A stretch of DNA of 51,041 bases from a virus, in the IMG/VR virus record IMGVR_UViG_3300017991_000145, positions 1 through 51,041 of that record, one strand, 5' to 3'. The position numbers and the translations under genes are program-made. The notes below the pieces were generated by a model, which searched no databases, had not been told where the DNA came from, and saw only the letters and a program-made list of their open reading frames with translations. Of this stretch, positions 27,920 through 37,145 are shown in pieces (position 1 is the stretch's first letter; each line of letters starts with the position of its first letter).

Positions 27920-28615
27920 ATGGCTGAAACTACCACAGAAGAAGAAAAAGAAAAGAAAACGAAAAGGAAGTTGCAGTTCAAGATCCGGGAGTCAGAACAT
28001 TTCCCACCGGCTCTTATCCAGGCGATCGACTCCATGGGTATTACCGGGTTGACTCGGAATATAATCAATGCGAGTCTCAACATCAGGGTACCTGAAGACG
28101 CTACGACTATCGAAGATCTGGAAAAGTACTTGCATGAGTTACAGCCCCGTCATTTCTACAGCACGTTCAGTAACGTAGAGTGGCTCGGTGTATCTAATCA
28201 GGTACCTTCGTCTTTGCGCCGGGAGAACAGACCTCTCAGCTTCTCTATACCCCTCAAAGCCAAGGCCAAAATGCAGGGGGTTGTAGAAGTAGAGGCTCAG
28301 ACAGAGATCCCAATTGACTGGTCGCCTGAGGCTTTGCGTACGATTGGGTTAACGAGGGAAGACTTCAAGCCAAGATTGAAGGATCACCTACGCTCCGCAG
28401 TTCGACGACGCGTTAACGCATTGTCTGTCAGTGATATGACATCTGGCGTTCAGGGGGATGTCTCCGACTTGGCGTTCGTAAACGGTTCAGCACCTGAATT
28501 AGTTAATTGGTCTGATGAGGAGCTCGTACAGTTGGCTAACACTTTAATGGATTCTTATGAGCAGGCAATGGGGCAGAGGTACCCCGGACGTCCTGCTTCT
28601 GAGAGTACCATTTAA
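27920..28615 (+). CDS. Hypothetical protein between E1 and JAB genes, 231 residues
   Basis: It begins with an acidic-basic tail (AETTTEEEKEKKTKRKLQFK), has a helical middle (DLEKYLHELQPRHFYSTFSN), a beta part (PLSFSIPLKAKAKMQGVVEV) and a charged helix ending. GAGGAAGGGAG lies before the ATG. There are no Cys, so it cannot carry a thioester; target, adaptor or E3-like scaffold remain possible. No family recognised. It lies 25 bases after the E1 gene and 17 bases before the JAB gene, so one transcript is likely. Confidence 0.7.
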   Translation: MAETTTEEEKEKKTKRKLQFKIRESEHFPPALIQAIDSMGITGLTRNIINASLNIRVPEDATTIEDLEKYLHELQPRHFYSTFSNVEWLGVSNQVPSSLRRENRPLSFSIPLKAKAKMQGVVEVEAQTEIPIDWSPEALRTIGLTREDFKPRLKDHLRSAVRRRVNALSVSDMTSGVQGDVSDLAFVNGSAPELVNWSDEELVQLANTLMDSYEQAMGQRYPGRPASESTI

Positions 28616-28632
28616 ATGAGGGAATAGAAATC

Positions 28633-29991
28633 ATGCAGGTAATTAAAAATAAACCTGTAGAAAAACAGAAGATAGGTCTCTATGAGGGGCCTATCGCTGT
28701 TATTCCAACAGAAGTAGAGAACCCCGTGCTCAACTGGCACGGGGCTAAGATTTCTTTTCGTTTGTGGCAGCAGATGTTGAGTTTCTTCCAATGGACTTAT
28801 GGTGAGTTCAAAAGCGAATCTCAACTTCGGTTGTTCTACAACGAAGAGAACCACAACTGGAAGGCTATGGCCATGCCGCAGTACATTGGTACTGGCATGT
28901 CGAGTAAGGAGATTGATGACCATGATGATCTGGAGAAACTCTTGACAAGGGTCAACCCTATGAAGGGTTGGTCTGAGGCAGGGACTATCCATCACCATTG
29001 CACAAGCTCAGCCTTCCAGTCGTCCATTGATCTCGCGGATGAGAAAGATAAGAACGGTCTTCATATCACCATTGGACATGTGACAATGCCCAATGTGGAT
29101 ACGGACTTTCGAGTCTCCTTCCGCGGTATCATGTATAACGTCGCCGTCGAAGACTGGCTACATAAGAGAATAACCATAGATGAATCAGGAAAGACACCCA
29201 ACTCAGAGGTGCCTTTCCCTAAATACTGGAGAGACTCTCTGTACGAGAAACCTCGGACAGTGGTAAGCTCCGGCTATGGTTACTCCTCTTACGGTGCCAA
29301 CCATCTCCGCGGGACAAGTAAGAATCTCACTATCCTGGGGAGAGGATCTGGAGGTTCTTCGCCGAGCCACGGAGTAGGTACCTATGCAGCGAGACAGGCT
29401 ATCATAAGGAAGAAACGGGCGGAAATAGATGCAGAACAGATGAAGAGGATCGATCACCTCTTATCAACTGGACTCATGGAGCCTTCCGAAATCATGGGTT
29501 GTCGCAGCTACCTTAAGGGGTTGGAGCGGAACCTTAAGATCGACCCTATGGTTATGTCTCTGGACGATCTCGAAGTGTACCTTACTAATCTGGAGCAAGC
29601 AACTGAAATCGTCAAGCAGACGGTGGAAGAGTTTGACATGGAAAACTGGGATGTCCTGGCAGATATCAGGCAGATGACCAGTAAGTACACAGACGAGTTC
29701 GACTACAGTACGGAGACTTTCTATGCTATTAAGGATATGCTATCTTTGTATAAAGAAGGCAAGCTCCTTAGTAGTACAGACGAGTTCGACGACGAGTGTA
29801 TAGTATGCAGAGGAACAGGGCTCACAGATGACCTTGAGTTCTGTCCTCTGTGTCAGTATAACAGAAACAAAGAAGGACAAGGAGAATTAGATCTTGACGA
29901 CCTCATTATCGGAGACGGAGGGGAAACTATTGAACCTTCTGTATCCTTATCAGATGGAGGCAGCGGTCAATCTCAGAACTTCCTTGGCTAA
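28633..29991 (+). CDS. JAB/JAMM metallopeptidase with C-terminal zinc motif (PRTRC A-like)
   Basis: A 452-residue protein. The JAMM motif is GTIHHHCTSSAFQSSID at residues 118-133: H120-x-H122, then S130-x-x-D133, followed by EKDKNGLHITIG as in prokaryotic JAB proteins. The upstream Glu may be Glu58 in YGEFKSESQ. Such enzymes remove Ubl proteins from targets. The middle is a Gly/Ser linker and long helices. The C-terminus has two CxxC pairs (C389/C392, C404/C407) as a zinc ribbon with an acidic tail. Its last 62 bases overlap the helicase gene. With Ubl, E2 and E1 upstream this completes a conjugation-deconjugation set. Confidence 0.78.
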   Translation: MQVIKNKPVEKQKIGLYEGPIAVIPTEVENPVLNWHGAKISFRLWQQMLSFFQWTYGEFKSESQLRLFYNEENHNWKAMAMPQYIGTGMSSKEIDDHDDLEKLLTRVNPMKGWSEAGTIHHHCTSSAFQSSIDLADEKDKNGLHITIGHVTMPNVDTDFRVSFRGIMYNVAVEDWLHKRITIDESGKTPNSEVPFPKYWRDSLYEKPRTVVSSGYGYSSYGANHLRGTSKNLTILGRGSGGSSPSHGVGTYAARQAIIRKKRAEIDAEQMKRIDHLLSTGLMEPSEIMGCRSYLKGLERNLKIDPMVMSLDDLEVYLTNLEQATEIVKQTVEEFDMENWDVLADIRQMTSKYTDEFDYSTETFYAIKDMLSLYKEGKLLSSTDEFDDECIVCRGTGLTDDLEFCPLCQYNRNKEGQGELDLDDLIIGDGGETIEPSVSLSDGGSGQSQNFLG

Positions 29992-31228
29992 ATATGGAGG
30001 TGCCTTAGATGCCAGTGACACTGGCACAGGCAAAACGTTTACAGCTTTGGGGGTGGCGGCCTTGCGGGGGATAGCCCCACTGGTGGTGTGTCCCAAAGCT
30101 GTAAAGACCTCTTGGCGCAAAGCAGCTGAGTTCTTGAACGTACCTATCTTAGACGTATGTAATATAGAACAGTTGAAGACAGGGAAAACCCCTTACTTAA
30201 AGAGGGCAGCGAAAGGCAAGTTTGTCTGGAAACTGCCACGGGGTTCTCTCCTGATCTACGACGAGGTGCAAGGTGCCAGCGGTTACAAGTCACAGAATGG
30301 CAAAGTGTTAGCCCTTACTAAAGCGTATGGGATTGAAACGCTCTGCCTTTCTGCGACAGTAGCTGACAGCCCCCTGAAGATGAGAGCCATCGGTTACCTC
30401 CTGGGACTTCACAAGTTCCGGGATCATTACAGTTGGTGCCTCAAATACGGGTGCTATCAAAACAGCTGGGGAGGATTGGCCTTTGTCAAAGGGAATCACA
30501 GGCTGGATCATTTGAAGAAAATCCATGAGCAGATCTTTCCAGCGAAAGGCCAGCGAGTACGGATTGCAGATCTACCAGATTTCCCTGAAAACGCAACGTT
30601 TGTAGAAGCCTATGATTTGGGCGGATACACCAAAGAAATTGATGAGATCTACGCGGAGATGGAAGAAGAAATCCTGAACCCGGACTCTGATCAAAGCCCA
30701 TTAACATTGATGCTTAGAGCCTCTCAGAAATCTGAGCGGTGCAAGGTACCATTGCTGATGGACATGACAGAGGATCTACTCGATGAAGGGAAAAGCGTTG
30801 TCATATTCGTATCATTCCGAGAGACTATGGATTCACTATGTGAAAAGTTCCCGGAAGCTTCAATCATCATAGGCGGTCAAAAGGAGGCAGACCGAGACAA
30901 TGAGATTGAGAAGTTTCAACAGGACTTGAACCGGGTAGCTCTGGTGATGATACAGGCAGGAGGAGTTGGCGTTAGTTTACATGACACCCACGGGAAACAC
31001 CCAAGGGTATCATTGATAACCCCAAACTTTTCTGCTGAAAAGATGAAGCAAGCCCTCGGTCGTATCCACAGAGCAGGAGCAAAGAGTAAATCCATTCAAC
31101 GGATTCTCTATGCGGCCGGCACCGTGGAAGAGTCTGCGTGCAAGGCAGTTAGGAAAAAACTTGACAACCTTGACATGCTGAACGACGGTGACTTGGCGGG
31201 AGATTTCATAGATATTCTGAAAAAATAG
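29930..31228 (+). CDS. SNF2-like superfamily 2 DNA helicase
   Basis: A 432-residue protein. Motifs: Q-motif-like YPYQM at the start, Walker A DTGTGKT (residues 30-36), DEVQ (111-114) as motif II, SAT in CLSATVAD as motif III, and QALGRIHRAG near the end as motif VI. Order and spacing fit short phage SNF2/RAD54-like or DEAD-type helicases. I choose a TTG start: GGAGGGG lies six bases upstream, and the LYPYQ motif then sits at the N-terminus as usual. It begins inside the JAB gene. It probably remodels DNA or protein-DNA complexes in replication or recombination. Confidence 0.85.
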   Translation: MNLLYPYQMEAAVNLRTSLAKYGGALDASDTGTGKTFTALGVAALRGIAPLVVCPKAVKTSWRKAAEFLNVPILDVCNIEQLKTGKTPYLKRAAKGKFVWKLPRGSLLIYDEVQGASGYKSQNGKVLALTKAYGIETLCLSATVADSPLKMRAIGYLLGLHKFRDHYSWCLKYGCYQNSWGGLAFVKGNHRLDHLKKIHEQIFPAKGQRVRIADLPDFPENATFVEAYDLGGYTKEIDEIYAEMEEEILNPDSDQSPLTLMLRASQKSERCKVPLLMDMTEDLLDEGKSVVIFVSFRETMDSLCEKFPEASIIIGGQKEADRDNEIEKFQQDLNRVALVMIQAGGVGVSLHDTHGKHPRVSLITPNFSAEKMKQALGRIHRAGAKSKSIQRILYAAGTVEESACKAVRKKLDNLDMLNDGDLAGDFIDILKK

Positions 31229-31257
31229 TTGACTTCAACTACCTATCGGAGTATATT
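31229..31257 (+). promoter_or_regulatory. Sigma70-like promoter for the replication genes
   Basis: TTGACT, a 17-base spacer, then TATATT, starting right at the helicase stop codon. Both hexamers match consensus in five of six. The expected start lies about 30 bases before the nuclease ATG. The same TATATT box is used in the leftward operon promoter and in the control region. Confidence 0.72.
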
Positions 31258-31291
31258 ACCCGACAGTCGCCACGAAAAAATAAAGGATAGT

Positions 31292-32422
31292 ATGACAGAG
31301 GAAAAACGCCAACACGCACAGTACTCACCAAGCTCATTGGAAAAATATGAGTTGTGTCCGTGCTTCGAGCCCAGTGAAAGCTCTAACACTCAGGCATCTG
31401 AGGATGGTACGAGACTTCACGAAGCTACTGAACACGAGAACTTCGACTTATGTGAATCTTCTTTCGAAGAGGAGTGGGTTCATTCCGCTCTGAACGTAAC
31501 AGGAGAATACCATCAGAGTCTTGGGGTAGATAATACTGTCGTGTATAAAGAAAGACTGCTGGATGTAGCAGGGATAACCAAAGGATCAGCTGACTGGCTC
31601 GGAATAAATAAGAACCGTGCCGCAGTAATTGATTATAAATTTGGTAAAGTCCCGGTGACACCAGCGGTTACCAACCCTCAAGGTCAGGGATACGTACTAG
31701 GAGTGTTCAATGATTTCCCGGGAGTGGACATCGTTGATCTCGCCTTTGTATGCCCCAGAATCCCAGAGGTTACCAGTGAGACATACTACCGGGTACCGGA
31801 TGCGTCTCGCATTGAGCGCAGGATACTTGATATTGTAGAGAGGGCATCAGACCCTCACTCAATCGAGCAGCCTTCGCCCAAAGCTTGCCAGTGGTGCGGC
31901 AAGAAAGCAACATGCCCTTCGCTGAACAGCACAGCTGTCACAGTGTCAAGGGGCTTCGGTCTCCCTATACCGGAAGAGTTCGAGCCTGGAAGAATCCTTC
32001 GCCCTAGAGATAGAGCAAAGGCCCAGATACTCAGCCAGCTTCTGGAGGATTGGGGGAAGCAAGTTCGTAAAGCAAACGCTAAGGCGGTGCTGGAGGATGG
32101 TATTGAAATACCGGGATTCTCTTTGCGCTCCAAACGTGGTAAGCTTTGCGTTGATGATACCATTGGCCTAATCGAGTGGGTCAGAGGCAAATATAACCTG
32201 GACCTGGATAGCGTGTTTCACGCCTGTTCTGTTAAAGTTCCGGAGCTCGTGAATCAGATCTATGCTCAGGCCCAGTCAGAAGGGAATGATGAAGTAGATA
32301 AGAAAACGATACGAGAAGAACTAACAGAACAAGCAAGCGAGTATATACATGAAGCAGATTCAATTGTATATCTACAGAAACAACGAGGAATAAAGAATGA
32401 AGAAATCATTAGCGAAAGATAA
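31292..32422 (+). CDS. PD-(D/E)XK nuclease (DUF2800/Cas4-like)
   Basis: A 376-residue protein. It opens YSPSSLEKYELCPCFEP, the start of RecB/Cas4-type nucleases, then GTRLHEATEHE. The core is GSADWLG and AVIDYKFGK (D-x-K active site), then PQGQGYVLG (the conserved Gln). Later CQWCGKKATCPS gives three Cys which, with one near the N-terminus, could bind an Fe-S cluster. These features match DUF2800-type phage nucleases. The start has AAAGGA ten bases upstream; a longer frame would begin at the promoter. It probably makes single-stranded ends for recombination, acting with the next gene. Confidence 0.8.
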   Translation: MTEEKRQHAQYSPSSLEKYELCPCFEPSESSNTQASEDGTRLHEATEHENFDLCESSFEEEWVHSALNVTGEYHQSLGVDNTVVYKERLLDVAGITKGSADWLGINKNRAAVIDYKFGKVPVTPAVTNPQGQGYVLGVFNDFPGVDIVDLAFVCPRIPEVTSETYYRVPDASRIERRILDIVERASDPHSIEQPSPKACQWCGKKATCPSLNSTAVTVSRGFGLPIPEEFEPGRILRPRDRAKAQILSQLLEDWGKQVRKANAKAVLEDGIEIPGFSLRSKRGKLCVDDTIGLIEWVRGKYNLDLDSVFHACSVKVPELVNQIYAQAQSEGNDEVDKKTIREELTEQASEYIHEADSIVYLQKQRGIKNEEIISER

Positions 32423-33140
32423 AACACCAGAAGAACATCAGCCAGATCCAGCCGCGATGGAGGACATTGAGGGCACAACAGCCGTTGCACCTCGGGAAGA
32501 ACACCTGCCTGTAGCACAGACGGGACACTCATCCGGAGACGTTAACGAGTCAGACCTCCTCATACCACGACTGAATATAGTCCAGAGCGTTGGACCACTG
32601 TCGGGTGAATTCGAAGGCGGAGACCTTGTCTTGAATGGAGAGACAGTGATTGCGCCAAAGAACACACCTGTTAACATAACCGTCATCAACATCGTAAAGT
32701 ATTATGAGGAGAACCTTCCTTATGAGGCTAACGGACCATTGCCGAAGAGGTTTGGTTCAATTGACGAAGTCCTTGACGCAGGTATGTGGACTGATTGGAG
32801 AGGGAAAGAAAGACCACCAGCCCGTGAAGTGGCGGAGGCAACCGTGTTGATTCAGAAGCCCGATGACCTTGAGTCATTTAGCTTCAGCATCGAGTGCGAA
32901 GACAAGTTCTACGCATTGGCTCGGTGGAAGATGAAAGGCACAGCGTATGGCATGGCAGCCAAGAAGATTTTTACTGCGGAGAAAATTGAACTCCGCAATA
33001 CAGGCCTTCTTAGCGGTACATGGCAACTCTCCTCTGACCGTCAGCTGAAGGGACAGAATTATGTTTTCTGTCCAATACTTCGCTTGACAGGGAAGAACTC
33101 AGATGATAAGATTAAGCTTATCAATGAATTAGTAGGTTAA
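32397..33140 (+). CDS. Possible single-stranded DNA-binding or replication accessory protein
   Basis: A 247-residue protein that starts inside the end of the nuclease gene after CGAGGAA. The first 60 residues are disordered and acidic. From there LLIPRLNIVQSVGPLSGEF to KLINELVG is a beta-rich domain (VNITVINIVKYYEENLPY; YALARWKMKGTAYGMAAKK), with aromatic and Lys residues as in OB-type folds. In many phages a nuclease of the DUF2800 type is followed by an SSB-like gene, and this protein takes that position, but I do not recognise the family itself. The assignment is contextual. Confidence 0.5.
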   Translation: MKKSLAKDKTPEEHQPDPAAMEDIEGTTAVAPREEHLPVAQTGHSSGDVNESDLLIPRLNIVQSVGPLSGEFEGGDLVLNGETVIAPKNTPVNITVINIVKYYEENLPYEANGPLPKRFGSIDEVLDAGMWTDWRGKERPPAREVAEATVLIQKPDDLESFSFSIECEDKFYALARWKMKGTAYGMAAKKIFTAEKIELRNTGLLSGTWQLSSDRQLKGQNYVFCPILRLTGKNSDDKIKLINELVG

Positions 33141-33148
33141 CAACAGTT

Positions 33149-33188
33149 ACTATTGAGGCGGTGTGGGTCACTGCACCGCCTCAATAGT
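33149..33188 (+). promoter_or_regulatory. 15-bp perfect hairpin upstream of the DNA polymerase gene
   Basis: ACTATTGAGGCGGTG pairs perfectly with CACCGCCTCAATAGT around a ten-base loop (TGGGTCACTG). No T tract follows; instead the polymerase Shine-Dalgarno comes within ten bases. It may stabilise the message ends, slow transcription, or be a binding site for a regulator of polymerase translation. Confidence 0.65.
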
Positions 33189-33213
33189 GATTTGCAAAGG
33201 GAGGGAGACCCCA

Positions 33214-34992
33214 ATGCAGGTAGTAGCAATTGACTTTGAGTCGTACTACGACAAAGAGTACTCGATAAAAACCATGGGCCCAGATGCCTATGTCGCAGAC
33301 GGAAGATTTGACCCGTACCTCGTATCCATATACTGCGAAGACTTTCAATATGTAGGACCTGTTGAAGACGCGGATTGGTCTAAGATAACAGGGATGACAG
33401 CGATAGCCCACAACGCAAGGTTCGATAAAATAGTATTCGATAAGTGCAAGGATATGGGCCTCATACCTCATGTAAGTCAGCCAAAAGGCTGGCATTGTAC
33501 AGCTGACCTAGCCTGCTTCCTTCAAGCCCCTAGAGACCTTGAGGGTGCGGTCGATGTTTTGCTGGGCGTGAAGCTGGATAAGCGGACCAGAAAAAAGATG
33601 GACGGTCTGACATTACAGCAAGCCCGTGAAAAAGGCATGGAGCAGGAACTCCTTGACTACTGTCTCAACGATGCCAAGTACTGCTATGAGATATGGAAAC
33701 AGGAATCTGATAAGTGGCCTGAACTTGAGATGCGTCTGTCTGTTAAGAACAGGGAAGACTCTATAAGAGGGGTGGCCATAGATGTACCAAAGCTGGAACA
33801 GTATATAGAAGAAGTCCAGTTGGTTATGTGGGAGGCAGCGAAGAACATTCCATGGGATTGGAGCAACCGTAAGACACCCCTATCCCCTAAACTCCTCGCT
33901 GAACAATGCCGTAAAGTAGGTATAGTACCTCCCAAATCTCTGGCGCAGGACAGTGTAGAGTGCCAGCAGTGGGAAGATAAGTACGGCGAAGAGTACCCTT
34001 GGGTAGGAGCCATGAGAGACTGGCGTAGAGGTAACGCAGTCCTTAAAAAACTGCAAAGGATTAAGGTAGCATTAAGAGATGACAATATATACCCATACAC
34101 AATCAAGTATTTCGGAGGACACACCGGCAGATGGAGCGGGGGTGGCGGATTCAATATGCAAAATATCTATCGTGACCCTGTTGAGCTGGGCGGTTACTCT
34201 TGGGATTTCCGTAGCCTTATTGTGGCTCGGCCGGGTAAGGTCTTGTATATCACGGACTTATCACAGATTGAAGCTCGTATTCTCCTGTGGTTGGCCGACG
34301 ATCTTGAGACGCTGGTAAAGATAGCTGAGGGGTTCAGTGTCTACGAGGCCCATGCCATTGCTACAATGGGGTGGGAGGTTCAAGACCAGGCCCTCAATGA
34401 TGCAGACCCTAAGACCTATGCTTATGCCAAAGCCCGTGTCTTGGGTTTGGGTTACGGTTGTGGGTGGAAGAGGTTCGTGGAACTGGCTTGGACTTTGGCA
34501 AAACTTAGACTGACTGCCGCAGAGTCAAAGGTTACGGTCACAGACTTCCGTGCCTCGAACCCCAAGATCACTGCTCTTTGGAGATCTTTGGATTCATACC
34601 TCCAGTGGAGTGTGGGTGATACTTTTGAACTTGAGCTGGCCTCAGGTAGGACCTTGTCGTACTTCAATGTGCGCCGTTCTTCCTCCGGTCTCAAGGTTGA
34701 CATAGTCAGAGAAGGTTATCGTAGTGAGCATACCTATGGCGGAAAGCTGACAGAGAACGCTGTTCAGGCCATAGCAAGAGATTTCTTCGCAGAGAAGATG
34801 TTGGAACTTGAGGATGCCGGGTTCGTTCAACTCTGGCATGTCCATGATGAATACATACTTGAAGTCGATGAGGACGCAGACCATGAGAAGGTAGTTGCGG
34901 AGATTAGAGCCTTAATCTCCGCAGTCCCGGACTGGTTAAAGGGCTGTCCTATTGATTCTAAAACAAACATAAGCCATTGCTATCTAAAATAG
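33214..34992 (+). CDS. Family A DNA polymerase with 3'-5' exonuclease domain
   Basis: A 592-residue protein. The exonuclease part has AIDFES (D7/E9), AHNARFD (N67/D71) and YCLNDAKY (Y149/D153), the three Exo motifs of DnaQ type. The polymerase part has GRWSGGGGFNMQN, motif A ITDLSQIEAR with Asp348, motif B region KARVLGLGYG, and motif C HVHDEY with Asp545. It replicates the phage genome. The start has GGGAGGGAG upstream; a longer frame would start in the hairpin. It is shorter than T7 DNA polymerase (704), fitting phage polymerases of the short PolA type. Motif B keeps the KxxxLGxGYG form rather than the usual RxxxKxxxFGxxYG. Confidence 0.93.
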   Translation: MQVVAIDFESYYDKEYSIKTMGPDAYVADGRFDPYLVSIYCEDFQYVGPVEDADWSKITGMTAIAHNARFDKIVFDKCKDMGLIPHVSQPKGWHCTADLACFLQAPRDLEGAVDVLLGVKLDKRTRKKMDGLTLQQAREKGMEQELLDYCLNDAKYCYEIWKQESDKWPELEMRLSVKNREDSIRGVAIDVPKLEQYIEEVQLVMWEAAKNIPWDWSNRKTPLSPKLLAEQCRKVGIVPPKSLAQDSVECQQWEDKYGEEYPWVGAMRDWRRGNAVLKKLQRIKVALRDDNIYPYTIKYFGGHTGRWSGGGGFNMQNIYRDPVELGGYSWDFRSLIVARPGKVLYITDLSQIEARILLWLADDLETLVKIAEGFSVYEAHAIATMGWEVQDQALNDADPKTYAYAKARVLGLGYGCGWKRFVELAWTLAKLRLTAAESKVTVTDFRASNPKITALWRSLDSYLQWSVGDTFELELASGRTLSYFNVRRSSSGLKVDIVREGYRSEHTYGGKLTENAVQAIARDFFAEKMLELEDAGFVQLWHVHDEYILEVDEDADHEKVVAEIRALISAVPDWLKGCPIDSKTNISHCYLK

Positions 34993-35003
34993 AAGGGAGA
35001 TCT

Positions 35004-37136
35004 ATGAAACTTTTAGCAATTCCTAACCTCGCCTCGGCTGCTTCATTTGAAGTAGAGCCTTGGTCATACAGAGTCAAGATACCAAACGCTGTCGCAGACA
35101 ACAAGGCTGCTTTTATCGGGTGGTGTCAAAAGCCTTCGACTCAGAACTGCCATTTTTCCGGCATGGAAGGGCTTGACCCTTTCCGTCGGATCGGTAAAGA
35201 CAATCCGGTTGCCCTCATACGTGGGCTGGTTGCTGACTACGATGCAAGAATGACGGACGCAATGTTCCAGGATTTGAAAAACCATTGCCCTACCGAGTTC
35301 GTACCCAACTGGTGTAGCTATACGTTCTCAGGTCGAGGACGTCTGGTCTGGATGTTCGACGAACCTGTAGCCGTAGCGAATCATCGCCTGCTCAAATCGT
35401 TCCTTCGTATTGTATCCAAGAGACTACAGCTGAACGTACTGCTTCCGGGGTTTGAGGAAGAAGCTTTCCTCACACCATCTAAGTATTACGACAAAGGACA
35501 TACGTGGAAACAGCTTGAGACGAAACGAATCCCAAGAAACTTCCTCTTCCAATGGATGTACGAGGCAGGGGGTAAGGTCAACTGGAAGATCCAGGACGTA
35601 GTTATACCTCTTGAGATAGTCAAGGCCAAGATAGATGAAGCATACCCAGGTGAGTGGAAAGGTCCGTTCGAGGTGGGGTCAAGAGGACGCAGGTTCTGGG
35701 ACCCTGATGCCAAGAATGAGACATCCGTTATCGTCAGAGAGACAGGGTTCCAATGTTTCTCAGGTGATCAGGGCTTTGTTCCTTGGTCTCAAGTACTTGG
35801 TACTTCCTTCGTCAACGAGTACGAGGCTGATAAGACAGGTGAGATTATCGCTGACCTCTACTATGACGGTAAGAACTACTGGAGAAAACCTGATGATGTC
35901 TGGGAACCTCTGTCAAAAGAAGATTTGCGTTTGATGTTAAAGGTTAAGTATGGTCTTTGTGGGAGTACCTCTCGCAAAGAGACTGCCTCCGAGGTCGAAA
36001 GGGTTATGTATGCTATACAGGAACAGAAAACTGTTACTGCTGCTCTCCCATTTGTACACTTCCCTTCCGGTCTCGTGAGGCAGACTGGCCTTAAATATTT
36101 GAATACGTCATCAGTCAAGTGTCTGGAGCCTGCAAAGGATGCGCCGGCCGATTGGGGCGACAAGTTCCCATGGCTGGCTTCTCTTATCGATGGCCTCTTT
36201 GACCCTGCTGAACAGAAGGAATTCTTTTTGTCTTGGTGGAAGCACTTCTATGGCAACGCTCTTAAGTTCAAGCCACGTACTGGGCACGCTCTGTTTATTG
36301 CAGGGGACCCCGGCGTGGGCAAAACACTTCTTTCAACGGGGGTCGTATCGCGCTCTGTCGGGGGACATGTGGATGCAAGCTCGTACTTGCTCGGCGAGGA
36401 AAAGTTCACATCTCATGTGGTCTCCTCCCCTGTCATGTCAGTCGACGATACGGTCCCCGCTTCTGATTCTCGGAGGCATACACGGTACTCAGCTATGATC
36501 AAAAAGATCACAGCCAACCGTTACCAAACATATGAAGAAAAGTTCCAGAAAGCGGGACAGGTTCTATGGATGGGTCGCGTTATAGTCTCATGTAATCTTG
36601 ACCCGGAGAGCGTTAAGCTTTTACCAAACGTTGAGCTGAGTCTCCTCGATAAGGTCATGCTGTTCCGATGCAAGGACAGTGGTCTGACGTTCCCTTCAGC
36701 TGAGGAGATCGATAAGACTATATCCGCAGAGCTCCCATATCTGTGCAGGTACCTCCTCGATTGGGAGATACCGAAACAATGTGAGGGAGATGCACGGTTT
36801 GGGTGCAAAGCGTACCACGAGAGATCACTGTTTAGTGCTGCACTTCAGACAGGTGCCAGCTTCACGTTCCTTGAACTGCTGTACGACTTCCTTCAGAGCT
36901 ACTCCGAAGGAGTTGTGGGATCGAAGCAAGACGCTTGGAAGGGGTCGCCAACTAGACTGCTGGCGGATATGAGTCTTGACCCTAACATCGGGGGCATTGC
37001 AAGTAAGTACAAGCCTGCCCAGATCGCAAGTCTCTTGGGGCAGTTACAGTCTCACGGTTACGGCTTGACAAAGACAGAGTCTTCAACACAGAGAACGTGG
37101 ACTATTCCGTTTGATCTCGTTAACAATATTAATTAA
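35004..37136 (+). CDS. Primase-helicase with SF3-type helicase domain
   Basis: A 710-residue protein. The N-terminal third contains GLVADYDARM (an Asp-x-Asp pair) and YTFSGRGRLVWMF, which resembles archaeo-eukaryotic-type primases. The C-terminal part has Walker A GDPGVGKT (434-441), SVDDTVPAS as Walker B region, and GRVIVSCNLDP with the motif C Asn, the pattern of SF3/D5-like helicases (DUF5906-like). It would prime and unwind at the fork next to the DNA polymerase gene. AAGGGAG lies before the chosen ATG; a longer frame starts inside the polymerase gene. The primase part is less certain than the helicase. Confidence 0.85.
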   Translation: MKLLAIPNLASAASFEVEPWSYRVKIPNAVADNKAAFIGWCQKPSTQNCHFSGMEGLDPFRRIGKDNPVALIRGLVADYDARMTDAMFQDLKNHCPTEFVPNWCSYTFSGRGRLVWMFDEPVAVANHRLLKSFLRIVSKRLQLNVLLPGFEEEAFLTPSKYYDKGHTWKQLETKRIPRNFLFQWMYEAGGKVNWKIQDVVIPLEIVKAKIDEAYPGEWKGPFEVGSRGRRFWDPDAKNETSVIVRETGFQCFSGDQGFVPWSQVLGTSFVNEYEADKTGEIIADLYYDGKNYWRKPDDVWEPLSKEDLRLMLKVKYGLCGSTSRKETASEVERVMYAIQEQKTVTAALPFVHFPSGLVRQTGLKYLNTSSVKCLEPAKDAPADWGDKFPWLASLIDGLFDPAEQKEFFLSWWKHFYGNALKFKPRTGHALFIAGDPGVGKTLLSTGVVSRSVGGHVDASSYLLGEEKFTSHVVSSPVMSVDDTVPASDSRRHTRYSAMIKKITANRYQTYEEKFQKAGQVLWMGRVIVSCNLDPESVKLLPNVELSLLDKVMLFRCKDSGLTFPSAEEIDKTISAELPYLCRYLLDWEIPKQCEGDARFGCKAYHERSLFSAALQTGASFTFLELLYDFLQSYSEGVVGSKQDAWKGSPTRLLADMSLDPNIGGIASKYKPAQIASLLGQLQSHGYGLTKTESSTQRTWTIPFDLVNNIN

Positions 37137-37145
37137 GGATATGTT

